Shown: positions 17,516 to 24,744, counted from the stretch's first letter. The stretch is DNA of 64,000 nucleotides from Saprospiraceae bacterium (GCA_013001975.1 JABDKX010000099.1:1-64000), one strand, 5' to 3'. Notes: a model not told the origin generated them from the letters alone. Numbers and translations are program-made.

Positions 17516-18505
17516 ATGTTAATTGATAGCCACAATAGAATTATTGATTATGTACGTATCGCAATTACAGATAAATGTAATTTGAGGTGTTTCTATTGTA
17601 TGCCAGAAAAAGGCATTTCTTTTGTCAAAAAACAATCATTATTATCTTACGAAGAAATGTTGCGCCTAGTTGCGTTGTTAGCTGACAATGGCATTCATAA
17701 GGTTCGTATTACTGGAGGTGAACCCTTCCTCAGAAAAGATTTTATATACTTTCTAAGAGAGCTTTCCAAAATTAAGGGGCTTAAGAAAATCGCCATTACA
17801 ACTAACGGTACGTTGACAGAAGCTTACCTTGACGAATTAATTAGTCTGGGCATTACATCATTTAACTTAAGTATTGATAGTATTGATCCGACGCGTTTTA
17901 AGGAGATTACAAGAAGAGATGCCTTTGATAAAGTTTGGTCTTGTTACAAAGCTATGCTTAACAAAAACCTAGATCTTAAATTAAATGCTGTCGTCATGGA
18001 TGGCAGAAATATTGATGATTTAATTCCTATGGTAGGATTGGGAAAAGATCAAAATGTATCTATAAGATTTATTGAAGAAATGCCTTTTAATGGAAGCGAT
18101 AATTATACACCAGAACTAAAATGGAATTATATAAAAATACTTGACCATATTTCAAGTCACTATCCAGAAATAGAAAAACTTCAAGACCCCAAAAATTCAA
18201 CCTCACTGAACTATCGGGTAAATGGTTTTAAAGGAAGTTTCGGCATTATTCCTGCTTACACAAGATCATTTTGTGGCTCTTGCAATAGAATCAGAATTAC
18301 GCCAACAGGATTACTGAAAACATGTCTCTATGATGATGGCGTATTTAATATCAGAGATTTGATGCGTGCTGATGCAAATGACAACCAATTATTAGAAGCT
18401 ATCCAAAATGCAATACAACACAAAGCAAAAGATGGATTTGAAGCGGAAAAAAATAGGAAATTGATGGGGCCAGTCGGTGAGTCAATGGCTACTATTGGCG
18501 GTTAG
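17516..18505 (+). CDS. moaA: GTP 3',8-cyclase MoaA
   Basis: This 329-residue radical-SAM enzyme catalyses the first step of molybdopterin synthesis, rearranging GTP. The N-terminal cluster ligands are Cys21, Cys25 and Cys28 in DKCNLRCFYCMP, followed by the GGEP motif (VRITGGEPF). The second 4Fe-4S cluster is marked by FCGSCNRIRI and the later CLYDDG. The protein ends in the double Gly needed for activity in E. coli MoaA. It is the second gene of the xdhC-moaA operon and convergent with the esterase gene. Confidence 0.96.
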   Translation: MLIDSHNRIIDYVRIAITDKCNLRCFYCMPEKGISFVKKQSLLSYEEMLRLVALLADNGIHKVRITGGEPFLRKDFIYFLRELSKIKGLKKIAITTNGTLTEAYLDELISLGITSFNLSIDSIDPTRFKEITRRDAFDKVWSCYKAMLNKNLDLKLNAVVMDGRNIDDLIPMVGLGKDQNVSIRFIEEMPFNGSDNYTPELKWNYIKILDHISSHYPEIEKLQDPKNSTSLNYRVNGFKGSFGIIPAYTRSFCGSCNRIRITPTGLLKTCLYDDGVFNIRDLMRADANDNQLLEAIQNAIQHKAKDGFEAEKNRKLMGPVGESMATIGG

Positions 18506-18512
18506 ATTTTAA

Positions 18513-18537
18513 TGAATTCAATGATTCAATGAATTCA
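18513..18537. repeat. Short palindromic repeat after moaA
   Basis: Two copies of the self-complementary octamer TGAATTCA at 18513-18520 and 18530-18537 are separated by 9 bases, between the convergent moaA and esterase genes. They could fold as a hairpin, but no T-tract follows. The words resemble those in the moeB/moaE convergent gap. Confidence 0.45.
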
Positions 18538-18567
18538 GTGTTTCAAGGTAAACAATGATTTATTTAT

Positions 18568-19227
18568 TTACTTAATATAATTATCAAACAAGAATTTTAA
18601 CTGTTCCCGATCAACCCTATGGTCTCCTGAGTAAGGAATAATCTTAAGATCAAGTTCATTTTTTTGAACAACAACTTGCATTTTGTTGATTAAATCTATA
18701 TTGAAAAATTGATCTTGTTCACCGTAGGTATATACTAGTTTCAAATTTGACAAATCGGTTTTGCCAGTTTTCAAATCTATATCTTCTGGTATCCAACAAG
18801 AATATCCAAGGGCAACGTCGATAGATATTTGTTCGTGATGTAACCAACGATACATGGTTGTGCCTCCTTGAGAAAATCCTAGTGCAATTTTTCGTACAGA
18901 TGATGGCAGTTTATCGAGGTATTGATTATATAATTTCGACAGATAATTTGAAAAGTCATTGATTTCAAAAAGCCGGTCTCTACTGGTCATCCAACTTGCA
19001 ACGATATCACCACTAAATCCTTTGCTGTAGAATTTATTCATACCTTCTGGGGCGATGACAAAATGGATTTTTGGGTCAAAATCCACAAACTTATAGATCA
19101 TTTGTTCACACAACATTTTCGATCCATGCAACACAATCCAAAAGTATTTGGTTTTTTCAGAAGGTTCACCGTACATGGCGAATCGCGCATTCTTCGTCAC
19201 TTCAATATGATGTGTCGTAATATTCAT
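18568..19227 (-). CDS. Alpha/beta-hydrolase, phospholipase/carboxylesterase type
   Basis: This 219-residue cytoplasmic protein has the nucleophile elbow GFSQGG at mid-length, an LHGS oxyanion segment near the start and a likely catalytic His in YSGDHRVDRE close to the end. It belongs to the acyl-protein thioesterase/carboxylesterase group of alpha/beta hydrolases. No signal peptide is visible. It lies between moaA and moaC but on the opposite strand, so its link to cofactor synthesis is only positional. The substrate is unknown. Confidence 0.82.
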   Translation of the reverse strand: MNITTHHIEVTKNARFAMYGEPSEKTKYFWIVLHGSKMLCEQMIYKFVDFDPKIHFVIAPEGMNKFYSKGFSGDIVASWMTSRDRLFEINDFSNYLSKLYNQYLDKLPSSVRKIALGFSQGGTTMYRWLHHEQISIDVALGYSCWIPEDIDLKTGKTDLSNLKLVYTYGEQDQFFNIDLINKMQVVVQKNELDLKIIPYSGDHRVDREQLKFLFDNYIK

Positions 19228-19314
19228 TTATCCTGTTAGTGCGTTAAATCGTTATCTTACATTAAAAATAGTGATACTTTTACACATTCGCTGATAACTT
19301 AATTTATTATTCAT

Positions 19315-19794
19315 ATGAATTCATTTTCCCATCTTAATAAAAACAATGACCCAACCATGGTAGATGTCAGCAATAAAGACATTACAACCAGAGTCGCCAT
19401 TGCGCAATCAACTGTTGTAGTGCCTCAAGAAATTATTGACCAATTTCATGATGATGATATTCAAACAAAGAAAGGATCTGTATTTCAAACAGCCATCCTA
19501 GCTGGTATTATGGGGTCTAAAAAGACAAGCGACTTAATTCCTTTGTGTCATCCTTTGATGATTAATAAATCTCATGTAGAAATAAATATTAATGAATCCA
19601 ACGAAATTGTCATTACATGCATGGCTAAAACAGAAGGCAAAACGGGCGTTGAAATGGAGGCGTTAACAGGAGCCAGTATTGCAGCTTTAACGATTTATGA
19701 TATGTGTAAAGCATTTTCACATAATATTATAATTAAAGAAACTAAGTTGATCGAGAAAATCGGTGGTAAGAGTAATTTTAGGAATAAGGAATAA
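19315..19794 (+). CDS. moaC: Cyclic pyranopterin monophosphate synthase MoaC
   Basis: This 159-residue protein matches MoaC. It has MVDVSNKDITTRVA near the N-terminus, IPLCHPLMI with the catalytic His, and KTGVEMEALTGASIAALTIYD including the catalytic Lys region. MoaC turns the MoaA product into cyclic pyranopterin monophosphate. It is divergent from the esterase gene and apparently monocistronic. Together with MoaA, MoaD, MoaE and MoeB it completes molybdopterin synthesis; genes for metal insertion (moeA, mogA) and transport (modABC) are not in the window. Confidence 0.95.
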   Translation: MNSFSHLNKNNDPTMVDVSNKDITTRVAIAQSTVVVPQEIIDQFHDDDIQTKKGSVFQTAILAGIMGSKKTSDLIPLCHPLMINKSHVEININESNEIVITCMAKTEGKTGVEMEALTGASIAALTIYDMCKAFSHNIIIKETKLIEKIGGKSNFRNKE

Positions 19795-19948
19795 TGATTA
19801 ATAATATAAGATTAATTAAATGTTTTTATTAAACCATTAACCCAATTTTTGATATCTGAATTGCATCAAATCAATTATGAAATTAAGAATGATATTTACT
19901 ATAAATAATCGAATAATATCATTTTCTTTGTGTCGAAAATGAGGGGCA

Positions 19949-20034
19949 GGCAAGCAGAAGCGCTCAAACGGAATGTTTTATAGAAAACATACAATTATAT
20001 TTTAAATGAGGGTATAGCTCAGTTGGTTTAGAGC
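19949..20034 (+). repeat. Upstream copy of an 86-base direct repeat (promoter plus tRNA-Val 5' half)
   Basis: This stretch is identical to 20118-20203. It contains the region upstream of the tRNA and its first 27 bases. The two copies are 169 bases apart and separated by the 83-base three-hairpin element. The identity implies a recent duplication. Confidence 0.85.
20008..20034 (+). pseudogene. Truncated tRNA-Val, 5' half
   Basis: This piece holds the 5' acceptor strand GAGGGTA and the D arm of tRNA-Val(GAC). The copy stops after the D arm (AGAGC) and runs into the three-hairpin element instead of the anticodon arm. It cannot form a tRNA but keeps the duplicated upstream region, so it may still be transcribed into the element. 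Confidence 0.85.
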
Positions 20035-20117
20035 ATGAACGAATGATCATGCAATGCATTATCAAAGGTCGTAAACCGACCTTTTAAATGAGAGAACCGA
20101 ATCATCAGATTCGGGAG
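20035..20117. repeat. Three-hairpin element, copy 1
   Basis: This 83-base insert follows the tRNA-Val 5' half. It has an imperfect first hairpin (6-bp stem at 20033-20038 with 20047-20052, or a bulged stem at 20042-20060). A perfect 8-bp hairpin follows at 20064-20084 with loop TAAAC, then a perfect 7-bp hairpin at 20097-20114 with loop ATCA. The second and third hairpins are 12 bases apart, exactly as in copy 2 at 20348-20439. Paired positions differ between the copies in a compensatory way (G-C against C-G in stem 2, T-A against A-T in stem 3). There is no ORF. Confidence 0.75.
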
Positions 20118-20203
20118 GGCAAGCAGAAGCGCTCAAACGGAATGTTTTATAGAAAACATACAATTATATTTTAAATGAGGGTATAGCTCAGTTGGTTTAG
20201 AGC
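20118..20203 (+). repeat. Downstream copy of the 86-base direct repeat
   Basis: Identical to 19949-20034. This copy leads into the complete tRNA-Val gene, so it carries the functional upstream region. Confidence 0.85.
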
Positions 20204-20251
20204 GCTGCCTTGACAGGGCAGAGGTCCACAGTTCGAGTCTGTGTATCCTCA
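20177..20251 (+). tRNA. tRNA-Val (anticodon GAC)
   Basis: The 5' acceptor strand GAGGGTA pairs with TATCCTC at 20244-20250, with discriminator A at 20251. The D arm is intact. The anticodon stem CTGCC/GGCAG encloses the loop TTGACAG, giving anticodon GAC (Val). The T arm CACAG-TTCGAGT-CTGTG is complete. CCA is not encoded. A terminator-like hairpin follows. It is the only complete tRNA in the window. Confidence 0.95.
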
Positions 20252-20256
20252 CATCT

Positions 20257-20289
20257 CTCTCCTTCGCTGAAGCTTCGGAGAGCCGTTTT
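20257..20289 (+). terminator. Terminator-like hairpin after tRNA-Val
   Basis: The arms CTCTCC (20257-20262) and GGAGAG (20277-20282) enclose a 14-base partly self-complementary core and are followed by CCG and a run of five T. It lies 5 bases after the tRNA. Related hairpins recur at 20472 and 20504 with the core inverted. Confidence 0.65.
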
Positions 20290-20336
20290 TACAATATCTT
20301 CAGCTAAGTAGAACCATCATTTACTATTATAATATC

Positions 20337-20347
20337 GCCTTGACAGG
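20337..20347 (+). pseudogene. tRNA-Val fragment, anticodon region
   Basis: This 11-base piece GCCTTGACAGG matches the anticodon arm of the intact tRNA-Val (20207-20217). It abuts the second three-hairpin element, and the rest of the 3' half resumes at 20440. Alone it would be too short to call; the position next to the element and the T-arm fragment make it convincing. Confidence 0.6.
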
Positions 20348-20439
20348 ATGACTAAACGGTCCTAATGGAATTAGGATCAAAGGTCCTAAATGGACCTTTG
20401 AAGAGCAGGAACCGAAACATCAGTTTCGGATGGGATGCT
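20348..20439. repeat. Three-hairpin element, copy 2
   Basis: This 92-base element separates two pieces of a tRNA-Val 3' half. Stem 1 is TCCTAA/TTAGGA (20360-20365 with 20371-20376). Stem 2 is 8 bp at 20379-20399 with loop TAAAT. Stem 3 is 7 bp at 20412-20429 with loop ATCA. Stems 2 and 3 are 12 bases apart, as in copy 1. Loop sequences are nearly the same while stem bases covary, which suggests selection on structure. No coding potential is seen. Confidence 0.75.
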
Positions 20440-20467
20440 GTCCACAGTTCGAGTCTGTGTATCCTCA
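20440..20467 (+). pseudogene. tRNA-Val fragment, T arm and 3' acceptor
   Basis: This sequence repeats the T arm, the 3' acceptor strand TATCCTC and the discriminator of the intact tRNA (20224-20251), followed by the same ACATC-CTCTCC lead into a terminator-like hairpin. It has no matching 5' half, so it is a relic. Confidence 0.85.
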
Positions 20468-20471
20468 CATC

Positions 20472-20529
20472 GCTCTCCGAAGCTTTAGCGAAGGAGAGCC
20501 GTTTTCTCCGAAGCTTAAGCGAAGGAGAA
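20472..20529. repeat. Two tandem terminator-like hairpins
   Basis: Hairpin one has arms GCTCTCC (20472-20478) and GGAGAGC (20493-20499), followed by CGTTTT. Hairpin two has arms TTCTCC (20504-20509) and GGAGAA (20524-20529). Their 14-base cores read GAAGCTTTAGCGAA and GAAGCTTAAGCGAA, which is close to the reverse complement of the core in the hairpin at 20257. They may terminate the tRNA relic and, from the other side, the universal stress gene. Confidence 0.6.
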
Positions 20530-20530
20530 C

Positions 20531-21349
20531 TTACAACACCAATACTGGCCTTTCAGCAGATAATATAAAGTTTGTCGTATTCATATTAAAAGCGCGTTCG
20601 ATAAATGGCTTATCAAAATTATGATATGCAATCCAACTTGGATTTGACGAATCTACAAACAATTTTAATGAATCTTCTCCATCAATAAATCCAGCCTTTA
20701 CAATATCTAAATCTTTTTTCAAATCAAGGAACGCTGCTTCGCGTTTCAAAGAATCTATATTGACATCCTCTGCGTCAATCATTAACAACACATCAAGATT
20801 GAATGAATTTATAATATCAACTGGAATAAATTCATCCAATTTTTGATTACCCTTACTTACAATTAAAAGTGTTCGTGGATTTTCAAATTTCACTTGTGAA
20901 GGAATACATAAAGTTGGCAAATTGATTTCTTTTGCTAATTCGGTTTCTCTGGTACCAAAAAGTTCATTCCAAAGATTATAATCACTTGAGATCTCTACAG
21001 CCCACATAAGACATTCTTTACCATCCAGTTCCTTTTGGAGTAATTCTTGTGGTGACTGGTGTCCAATTTGGAAATCAACTTTTACGCCCTGAGATGAAAA
21101 ATATTTGGTAATATCTTTCAAGTGATCCTCATGCATATTCATCAATTTCTCTTGAATAAATGTATGAGGAGCACTGATCCCTGCGCCTAAAATATTTACC
21201 GGATTAGGATTTTTTATTATTAAAGGTACAGACTTTAAAATCTTCACCTCAATTTGCTTATCTGAAATCAGTTTGGTTAGATAATCTAAATAGGTATTTG
21301 ATTCAGCAAATGGACCAGGCGGGGTAACAATTAGTTTTTTCTTTTGCAT
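20531..21349 (-). CDS. Tandem universal stress protein
   Basis: This 272-residue protein appears to contain two UspA-like halves. The start MQKKKLIVTPPGPFAESNTYLDYL resembles the first beta strand and helix of a USP, and a second beta-alpha unit follows at mid-length (PRTLLIVSKGN). A clear ATP-binding GxxGx9GS motif is missing, so it may be of the non-ATP-binding type. It is the last gene of a leftward stress cluster with the baeRF-like and Dps genes. Confidence 0.72.
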   Translation of the reverse strand: MQKKKLIVTPPGPFAESNTYLDYLTKLISDKQIEVKILKSVPLIIKNPNPVNILGAGISAPHTFIQEKLMNMHEDHLKDITKYFSSQGVKVDFQIGHQSPQELLQKELDGKECLMWAVEISSDYNLWNELFGTRETELAKEINLPTLCIPSQVKFENPRTLLIVSKGNQKLDEFIPVDIINSFNLDVLLMIDAEDVNIDSLKREAAFLDLKKDLDIVKAGFIDGEDSLKLFVDSSNPSWIAYHNFDKPFIERAFNMNTTNFILSAERPVLVL

Positions 21350-21389
21350 AACTATATTTTATGGTTAATAAATAAAAGCTATGTAATGC

Positions 21390-22454
21390 TTATTGGACTT
21401 GACTCTCAATAACCTGATGCGTTAAAGCTGACAGTTTATCAAAGTCATCTCTGATAGAAACTTGGATATTTTTGTTATAACATTCTCTAATCATTTTTTC
21501 AATACCTAAGACCCTTTCATCATCTTTTTCAAAATAATTTGTAGGAATAATCAGTGTACTTACATTTCCTATTTCAAAGTTAAATTGTAAATCTTCCTTG
21601 GAAGTCACCAACTTTTTATTTTCGTAATCTTCATTTATAATTTCAGAAACCTTTTCGTGTTCCTTTTTATATAAATCATCAAAGACAGGTTGTAGTTGGC
21701 TTCTAAGTTCGGCGGGAGTCATATTATCAGTATTCCCTGTTAACATGTGTTGTGAAATATATTTATAATTGCTTATTCGACGATAAGTTGATTGGTACTC
21801 TTCTACTGCACCAATTACAAGTGGCACTTTTTCTCCTTCTAACAAAGTCCAAATACCTTCATCAATTTTTCTGAAATATTGCTCTAATCTAATGTTGGTT
21901 TTGTCCTTAAAATGATTGGTATTCGTCAGCCCTTGGCCAGTTGGATGAAGTGTTTCTTTTTGAATATCAAGGTAAAGTGCTTCTTCCATATTTTCCGGAA
22001 CCAAATCATCTATTTTAACAGGAAAAATTCCTGTAGGCACAGCTTCAAAAAATCTGATATTTTTCTGACTTATTGTTAATAAGAATACTCTTTGCTTATT
22101 CATTTTAGTTAAAAGAATAGGCGTTGTTACAAATGTATTAGATAAAAAGTTTTGAGCTGTTGGTGAACTATGAAGATGTACAATTTTACTAAAATCTTCA
22201 CTGAAATACCCCGCTAACCCAGAAGATTGGTTTGCCCAAAAGTCTGCATTGTCAATAAGATCATGAGCTGGTTTCAAAAAAGATTTTTTATTATATCCTT
22301 GAGCGTCTAGTTTTTCATAAACTTTACTCAATTCATTTTTCCATCTGATTCTATTGACTTCATAATCACCTGTTATTAGTGTGGGTATAAAAATACTCAC
22401 AGCAGGAAATTTATTGAAGTTTAATATATTGTCTAATTTATTATTGTTTATCAT
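21390..22454 (-). CDS. baeRF-like protein (bacterial archaeo-eukaryotic release factor family)
   Basis: The protein has 354 residues from the ATG at 22454, which begins MINNNKLDNILN. An upstream ATG at 22478 would overlap the Dps gene by 20 bases and adds only eight residues. VSIFIPT near the N-terminus, the KMNKQRVFLLTISQKNIRFFEA segment and the later PLVIGAVEEYQSTYR block resemble the baeRF3/baeRF7 families, which are related to eRF1 and the ribosome-rescue factor Pelota. The biochemical role is unproven. The gap to Dps is 4 bases, so they are co-transcribed and probably induced under stress. Confidence 0.72.
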   Translation of the reverse strand: MINNNKLDNILNFNKFPAVSIFIPTLITGDYEVNRIRWKNELSKVYEKLDAQGYNKKSFLKPAHDLIDNADFWANQSSGLAGYFSEDFSKIVHLHSSPTAQNFLSNTFVTTPILLTKMNKQRVFLLTISQKNIRFFEAVPTGIFPVKIDDLVPENMEEALYLDIQKETLHPTGQGLTNTNHFKDKTNIRLEQYFRKIDEGIWTLLEGEKVPLVIGAVEEYQSTYRRISNYKYISQHMLTGNTDNMTPAELRSQLQPVFDDLYKKEHEKVSEIINEDYENKKLVTSKEDLQFNFEIGNVSTLIIPTNYFEKDDERVLGIEKMIRECYNKNIQVSIRDDFDKLSALTHQVIESQVQ

Positions 22455-22458
22455 TATT

Positions 22459-22956
22459 TTATTTTTTTGGTTTAGCAAATCCTACTTGCCTTCTCTTGTA
22501 CCAAGAGTGCAGTAGCCAAGTTTCTTTTTCCATGCTTGATAACATGCCTGAGATCATATCTACTGTTCCCTCATCGTTTACGTCTGATGCGGACTTGATC
22601 ACCTCTCTCATTATCTTAATGAGTTCGCTTTTATTTTCTAAAACCTGTCTGGCCATATCATCATCCTTAAGCAGATCTTTTGATTCTTTAATCTTTGAGT
22701 TGTTTAAATAAGTACGAAGACTACCGTCTGGTTTATGGCCTAACGTTAAAATGCGTTCTGCGATATCGTCAATTTTGACTTTTGCATCATTATAAAAATC
22801 TTCGAACAAATTATGCAAGTCAAAAAAGCTTCGACCTTTTACATGCCAGTGAAAACTTCTAAGATTTTGATAATAGATGTGATAACTAGCTAATAATTTA
22901 TTTAGTTTTTTAGCCACTGGTTTTAATGTTTTTGTATCAATGCCTAAATAATTCAT
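22459..22956 (-). CDS. dps: Dps-family ferritin-like protein
   Basis: This is a 165-residue four-helix protein. The ferroxidase motif is visible as LRSFHWHVKGRSFFDLH, with the partner acidic residues in DDIAERILTLG. Dps forms dodecamers that oxidise and store iron with hydrogen peroxide and protect DNA. The C-terminal tail is basic (RRQVGFAKPKK), as in DNA-binding members. It is the first gene of the Dps-baeRF-USP cluster. Two short hairpins lie in its upstream region. Confidence 0.92.
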   Translation of the reverse strand: MNYLGIDTKTLKPVAKKLNKLLASYHIYYQNLRSFHWHVKGRSFFDLHNLFEDFYNDAKVKIDDIAERILTLGHKPDGSLRTYLNNSKIKESKDLLKDDDMARQVLENKSELIKIMREVIKSASDVNDEGTVDMISGMLSSMEKETWLLHSWYKRRQVGFAKPKK

Positions 22957-23000
22957 ATGTTTCTTTTTTAATTTTTAAAATTCTTTGAAATTTGGTATTA

Positions 23001-23065
23001 GTTCCTCTAATTTGGAACAATTTGTATAGTTAGATCAATGCCTCCACTTAAGGCGACACTGATCT
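23001..23065. promoter_or_regulatory. Two hairpins upstream of dps
   Basis: GTTCC/GGAAC (23001-23018) and AGATCA/TGATCT (23032-23065, with inner GCC/GGC) lie between the dps start and the stop of the next leftward gene. They could be a leader structure for dps or a terminator for the barrel gene, although no T-tract follows on the minus strand. Confidence 0.35.
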
Positions 23066-23102
23066 AAAATTTCGACTAGTAAGGTCGGATAGGATTTAAT
23101 TT

Positions 23103-23681
23103 TTAGAAATTGAATATACCTATCAGTGATAGGTTCTGATTTTTTATTTCAATGTCTCCAATGTCAGTATCGTCAGCAACATTGCTCAGTCCAGCTCCAT
23201 AATTTAATCCTACGGTTATCATATAAATATCATATGTTAGACCTGCATTGAAACCGTACTCAGTTGACTTGTATAAATCTTTTACATTGGCGTCATCTGT
23301 TGTAGCTGAAAGCAAAAAACCAACATACGGACCTGCGTAAATACCTAATCGATTGTCATCAGCATCACCAAATCTTATATGCACATCCATTGGCAATTCT
23401 AAATAGTTAGTTCTTGAATTTGAGGTCATATTATTTTCAGAAACTTTTGCTCCTTTTTGAGAATATAAAAGCGAAGGTCTGAATGAAAGGTTACTTCCTA
23501 AATCTAACTCATAACCAAATCCCAATTGAATGCCAGGATTTGATTTAAGTTCGATAGATTTGTCACTACTTGAAATTTTTGCAAGATTTAAACCACCTCT
23601 GATGTTAAACTGGCCAAACAGTGATGTTGATGTGAAAAACATTAAAGTAATTATCGAAAGAAATATATTTTTAGTTTTCAT
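23103..23681 (-). CDS. Outer-membrane beta-barrel protein (PorT-like)
   Basis: This 192-residue protein has a signal peptide ending near SLFGQ and an eight-strand-type barrel pattern that ends in a terminal Phe. GGLNLAKIS at the start and GIQLGFGYELDL are typical of the small porin-like Bacteroidota barrels (OMP_b-brl_2). The role is unknown. It lies within the leftward stress cluster, between dps and two small stress-type genes. Confidence 0.8.
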   Translation of the reverse strand: MKTKNIFLSIITLMFFTSTSLFGQFNIRGGLNLAKISSSDKSIELKSNPGIQLGFGYELDLGSNLSFRPSLLYSQKGAKVSENNMTSNSRTNYLELPMDVHIRFGDADDNRLGIYAGPYVGFLLSATTDDANVKDLYKSTEYGFNAGLTYDIYMITVGLNYGAGLSNVADDTDIGDIEIKNQNLSLIGIFNF

Positions 23682-23705
23682 TTTTCTTGCTTTTAAATTT
23701 TATGA

Positions 23706-23873
23706 TTATTCCGACTTTGCCTGAGTTTCATCTTTGTCCTCTAATTCATTGAGAGGGGATTTCATATGATCAGGCATTTTGTCTATTAATTCTTTTTTGT
23801 CATGTGGTAAAACTTCTTTGGCTGACTTAGTATCAGTTAAAGGTTTACCATTTTCTTTATTCTTGTTATTCAT
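23706..23873 (-). CDS. Small charged hydrophilic protein
   Basis: This is a 55-residue protein starting MNNKNKENGKPL and ending QAKSE, very rich in Lys, Asp and Glu and with no signal or hydrophobic stretch. It contains a KELIDKMPDHMKSPLNEL segment that could be an amphipathic helix. It lies downstream of a 10-bp hairpin and within the stress cluster on the same strand. It is probably disordered; I recognise no family. The start is clear and the coding length fits the gap between neighbours. Confidence 0.6.
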   Translation of the reverse strand: MNNKNKENGKPLTDTKSAKEVLPHDKKELIDKMPDHMKSPLNELEDKDETQAKSE

Positions 23874-23886
23874 AATATTTTTTTAA

Positions 23887-23913
23887 ATAACCTCGGCGAT
23901 TAACCGAGGTTAT
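23887..23913. terminator. 10-bp hairpin between two small genes
   Basis: ATAACCTCGG and CCGAGGTTAT form a perfect 10-bp stem with a 7-base loop, immediately after the stop of the minus-strand lipoprotein gene. There is no proper T-tract on either strand, so it may be an attenuator or an mRNA-stabilising structure instead of a full terminator. Confidence 0.55.
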
Positions 23914-23921
23914 AGTGATTA

Positions 23922-24503
23922 TTATCCGAAGATTTTATGAGCACCCTTTAATTTGTCTTCAATTTTATTTTTATTTGCTACATAGGTATAGCTGTTGTTA
24001 AAGCCTCTTGCGGGACGCTCACCAATTATATAATGTTTAACGGTAAGGTCAGGCGCATTTATAACAACTTGGTCGTTGACTCTCATAGCTTTGTCACCTA
24101 TGTCTTTATCAGTTTTCTCTAGTTTTGAAATGACAATTAATTTATCACCTTTAGCATAAATTTCTCTAATATCGATTTTATGCTCATTGCCTGTAACTTC
24201 AGCTTCTACCATTACGGTTTGCTCTTGAACATCGTCAAATTCTGATGGCCATTGGGCATTGATAAAAGGTACTTCTACTTCTTTTTCTTCCATAACTATT
24301 TCAACAGTTGGTACCGTAACAGTTTTTGTAGTCGTTCCTACATTTACGTTCATCCAATCAACATCAAATTTTGGAAGTTCACCGGCATCAGCATCAATAT
24401 CAACATCGACAGTAGGTAACTCTCCGTCTTGCGTTTTGTCAACATCACATGAATAGAAAGTTGTAAAAGAAAGTGTCATTAAGACTATTATTAATTTTTT
24501 CAT
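23922..24503 (-). CDS. Lipoprotein of unknown function, Val/Asp rich
   Basis: This 193-residue protein has a lipoprotein signal with lipobox FYSC at about residue 19. An acidic region follows with repeats of VDVDIDADAG type (residues 20-60), then a stretch of alternating Val and Glu/Lys (KTVTVPTVEIVMEEKEVEVP), and then a folded-looking C-terminal part. I recognise no family. It belongs to the leftward stress/envelope cluster, downstream of the DUF1328 gene. Confidence 0.75.
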   Translation of the reverse strand: MKKLIIVLMTLSFTTFYSCDVDKTQDGELPTVDVDIDADAGELPKFDVDWMNVNVGTTTKTVTVPTVEIVMEEKEVEVPFINAQWPSEFDDVQEQTVMVEAEVTGNEHKIDIREIYAKGDKLIVISKLEKTDKDIGDKAMRVNDQVVINAPDLTVKHYIIGERPARGFNNSYTYVANKNKIEDKLKGAHKIFG

Positions 24504-24576
24504 ATTTTAATTTTTTTTAAGTTAAGTAATTTGATAAATGGAATTCTTGTTCTTATAACCTAAAGGTTAAACTATA

Positions 24577-24744
24577 TTAAGTAGCCTTTTTTAGAAAATT
24601 TGTTATTAATGAAATTACAAGAAGCACTATAAAAATGTAAAATATAATTTGAGCTATTCCAGCTGCTGCTCCAGCAATTCCTGAAAATCCTAAAACTCCT
24701 GCTATTAATGCGATTACTATAAAAGTTAATATCCAACGTAACAT
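24577..24744 (-). CDS. DUF1328 / YtjA-family small membrane protein
   Basis: The 55-residue protein starts [20 protein letters not shown] and continues [12 protein letters not shown] into a second hydrophobic helix, the hallmark of DUF1328. Family members are small two-helix membrane proteins, often stress-induced, of unknown function. The frame was chosen on this match; a longer open frame over the same bases gives no recognisable protein. It is the first gene of the leftward cluster. Confidence 0.88.
   Translation of the reverse strand: MLRWILTFIVIALIAGVLGFSGIAGAAAGIAQIIFYIFIVLLVISLITNFLKKAT

Noticed and set aside
20035-20439. Group I intron in tRNA-Val
   Set aside because: The inserts are far shorter than group I introns, lack their core, and the tRNA halves on each side do not add up to one tRNA.
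20365-20624. Two open frames of 64-67 codons on the plus strand across the tRNA relic and hairpins
   Set aside because: They run over tRNA fragments and hairpins and into the minus-strand stress gene, and their products resemble nothing.
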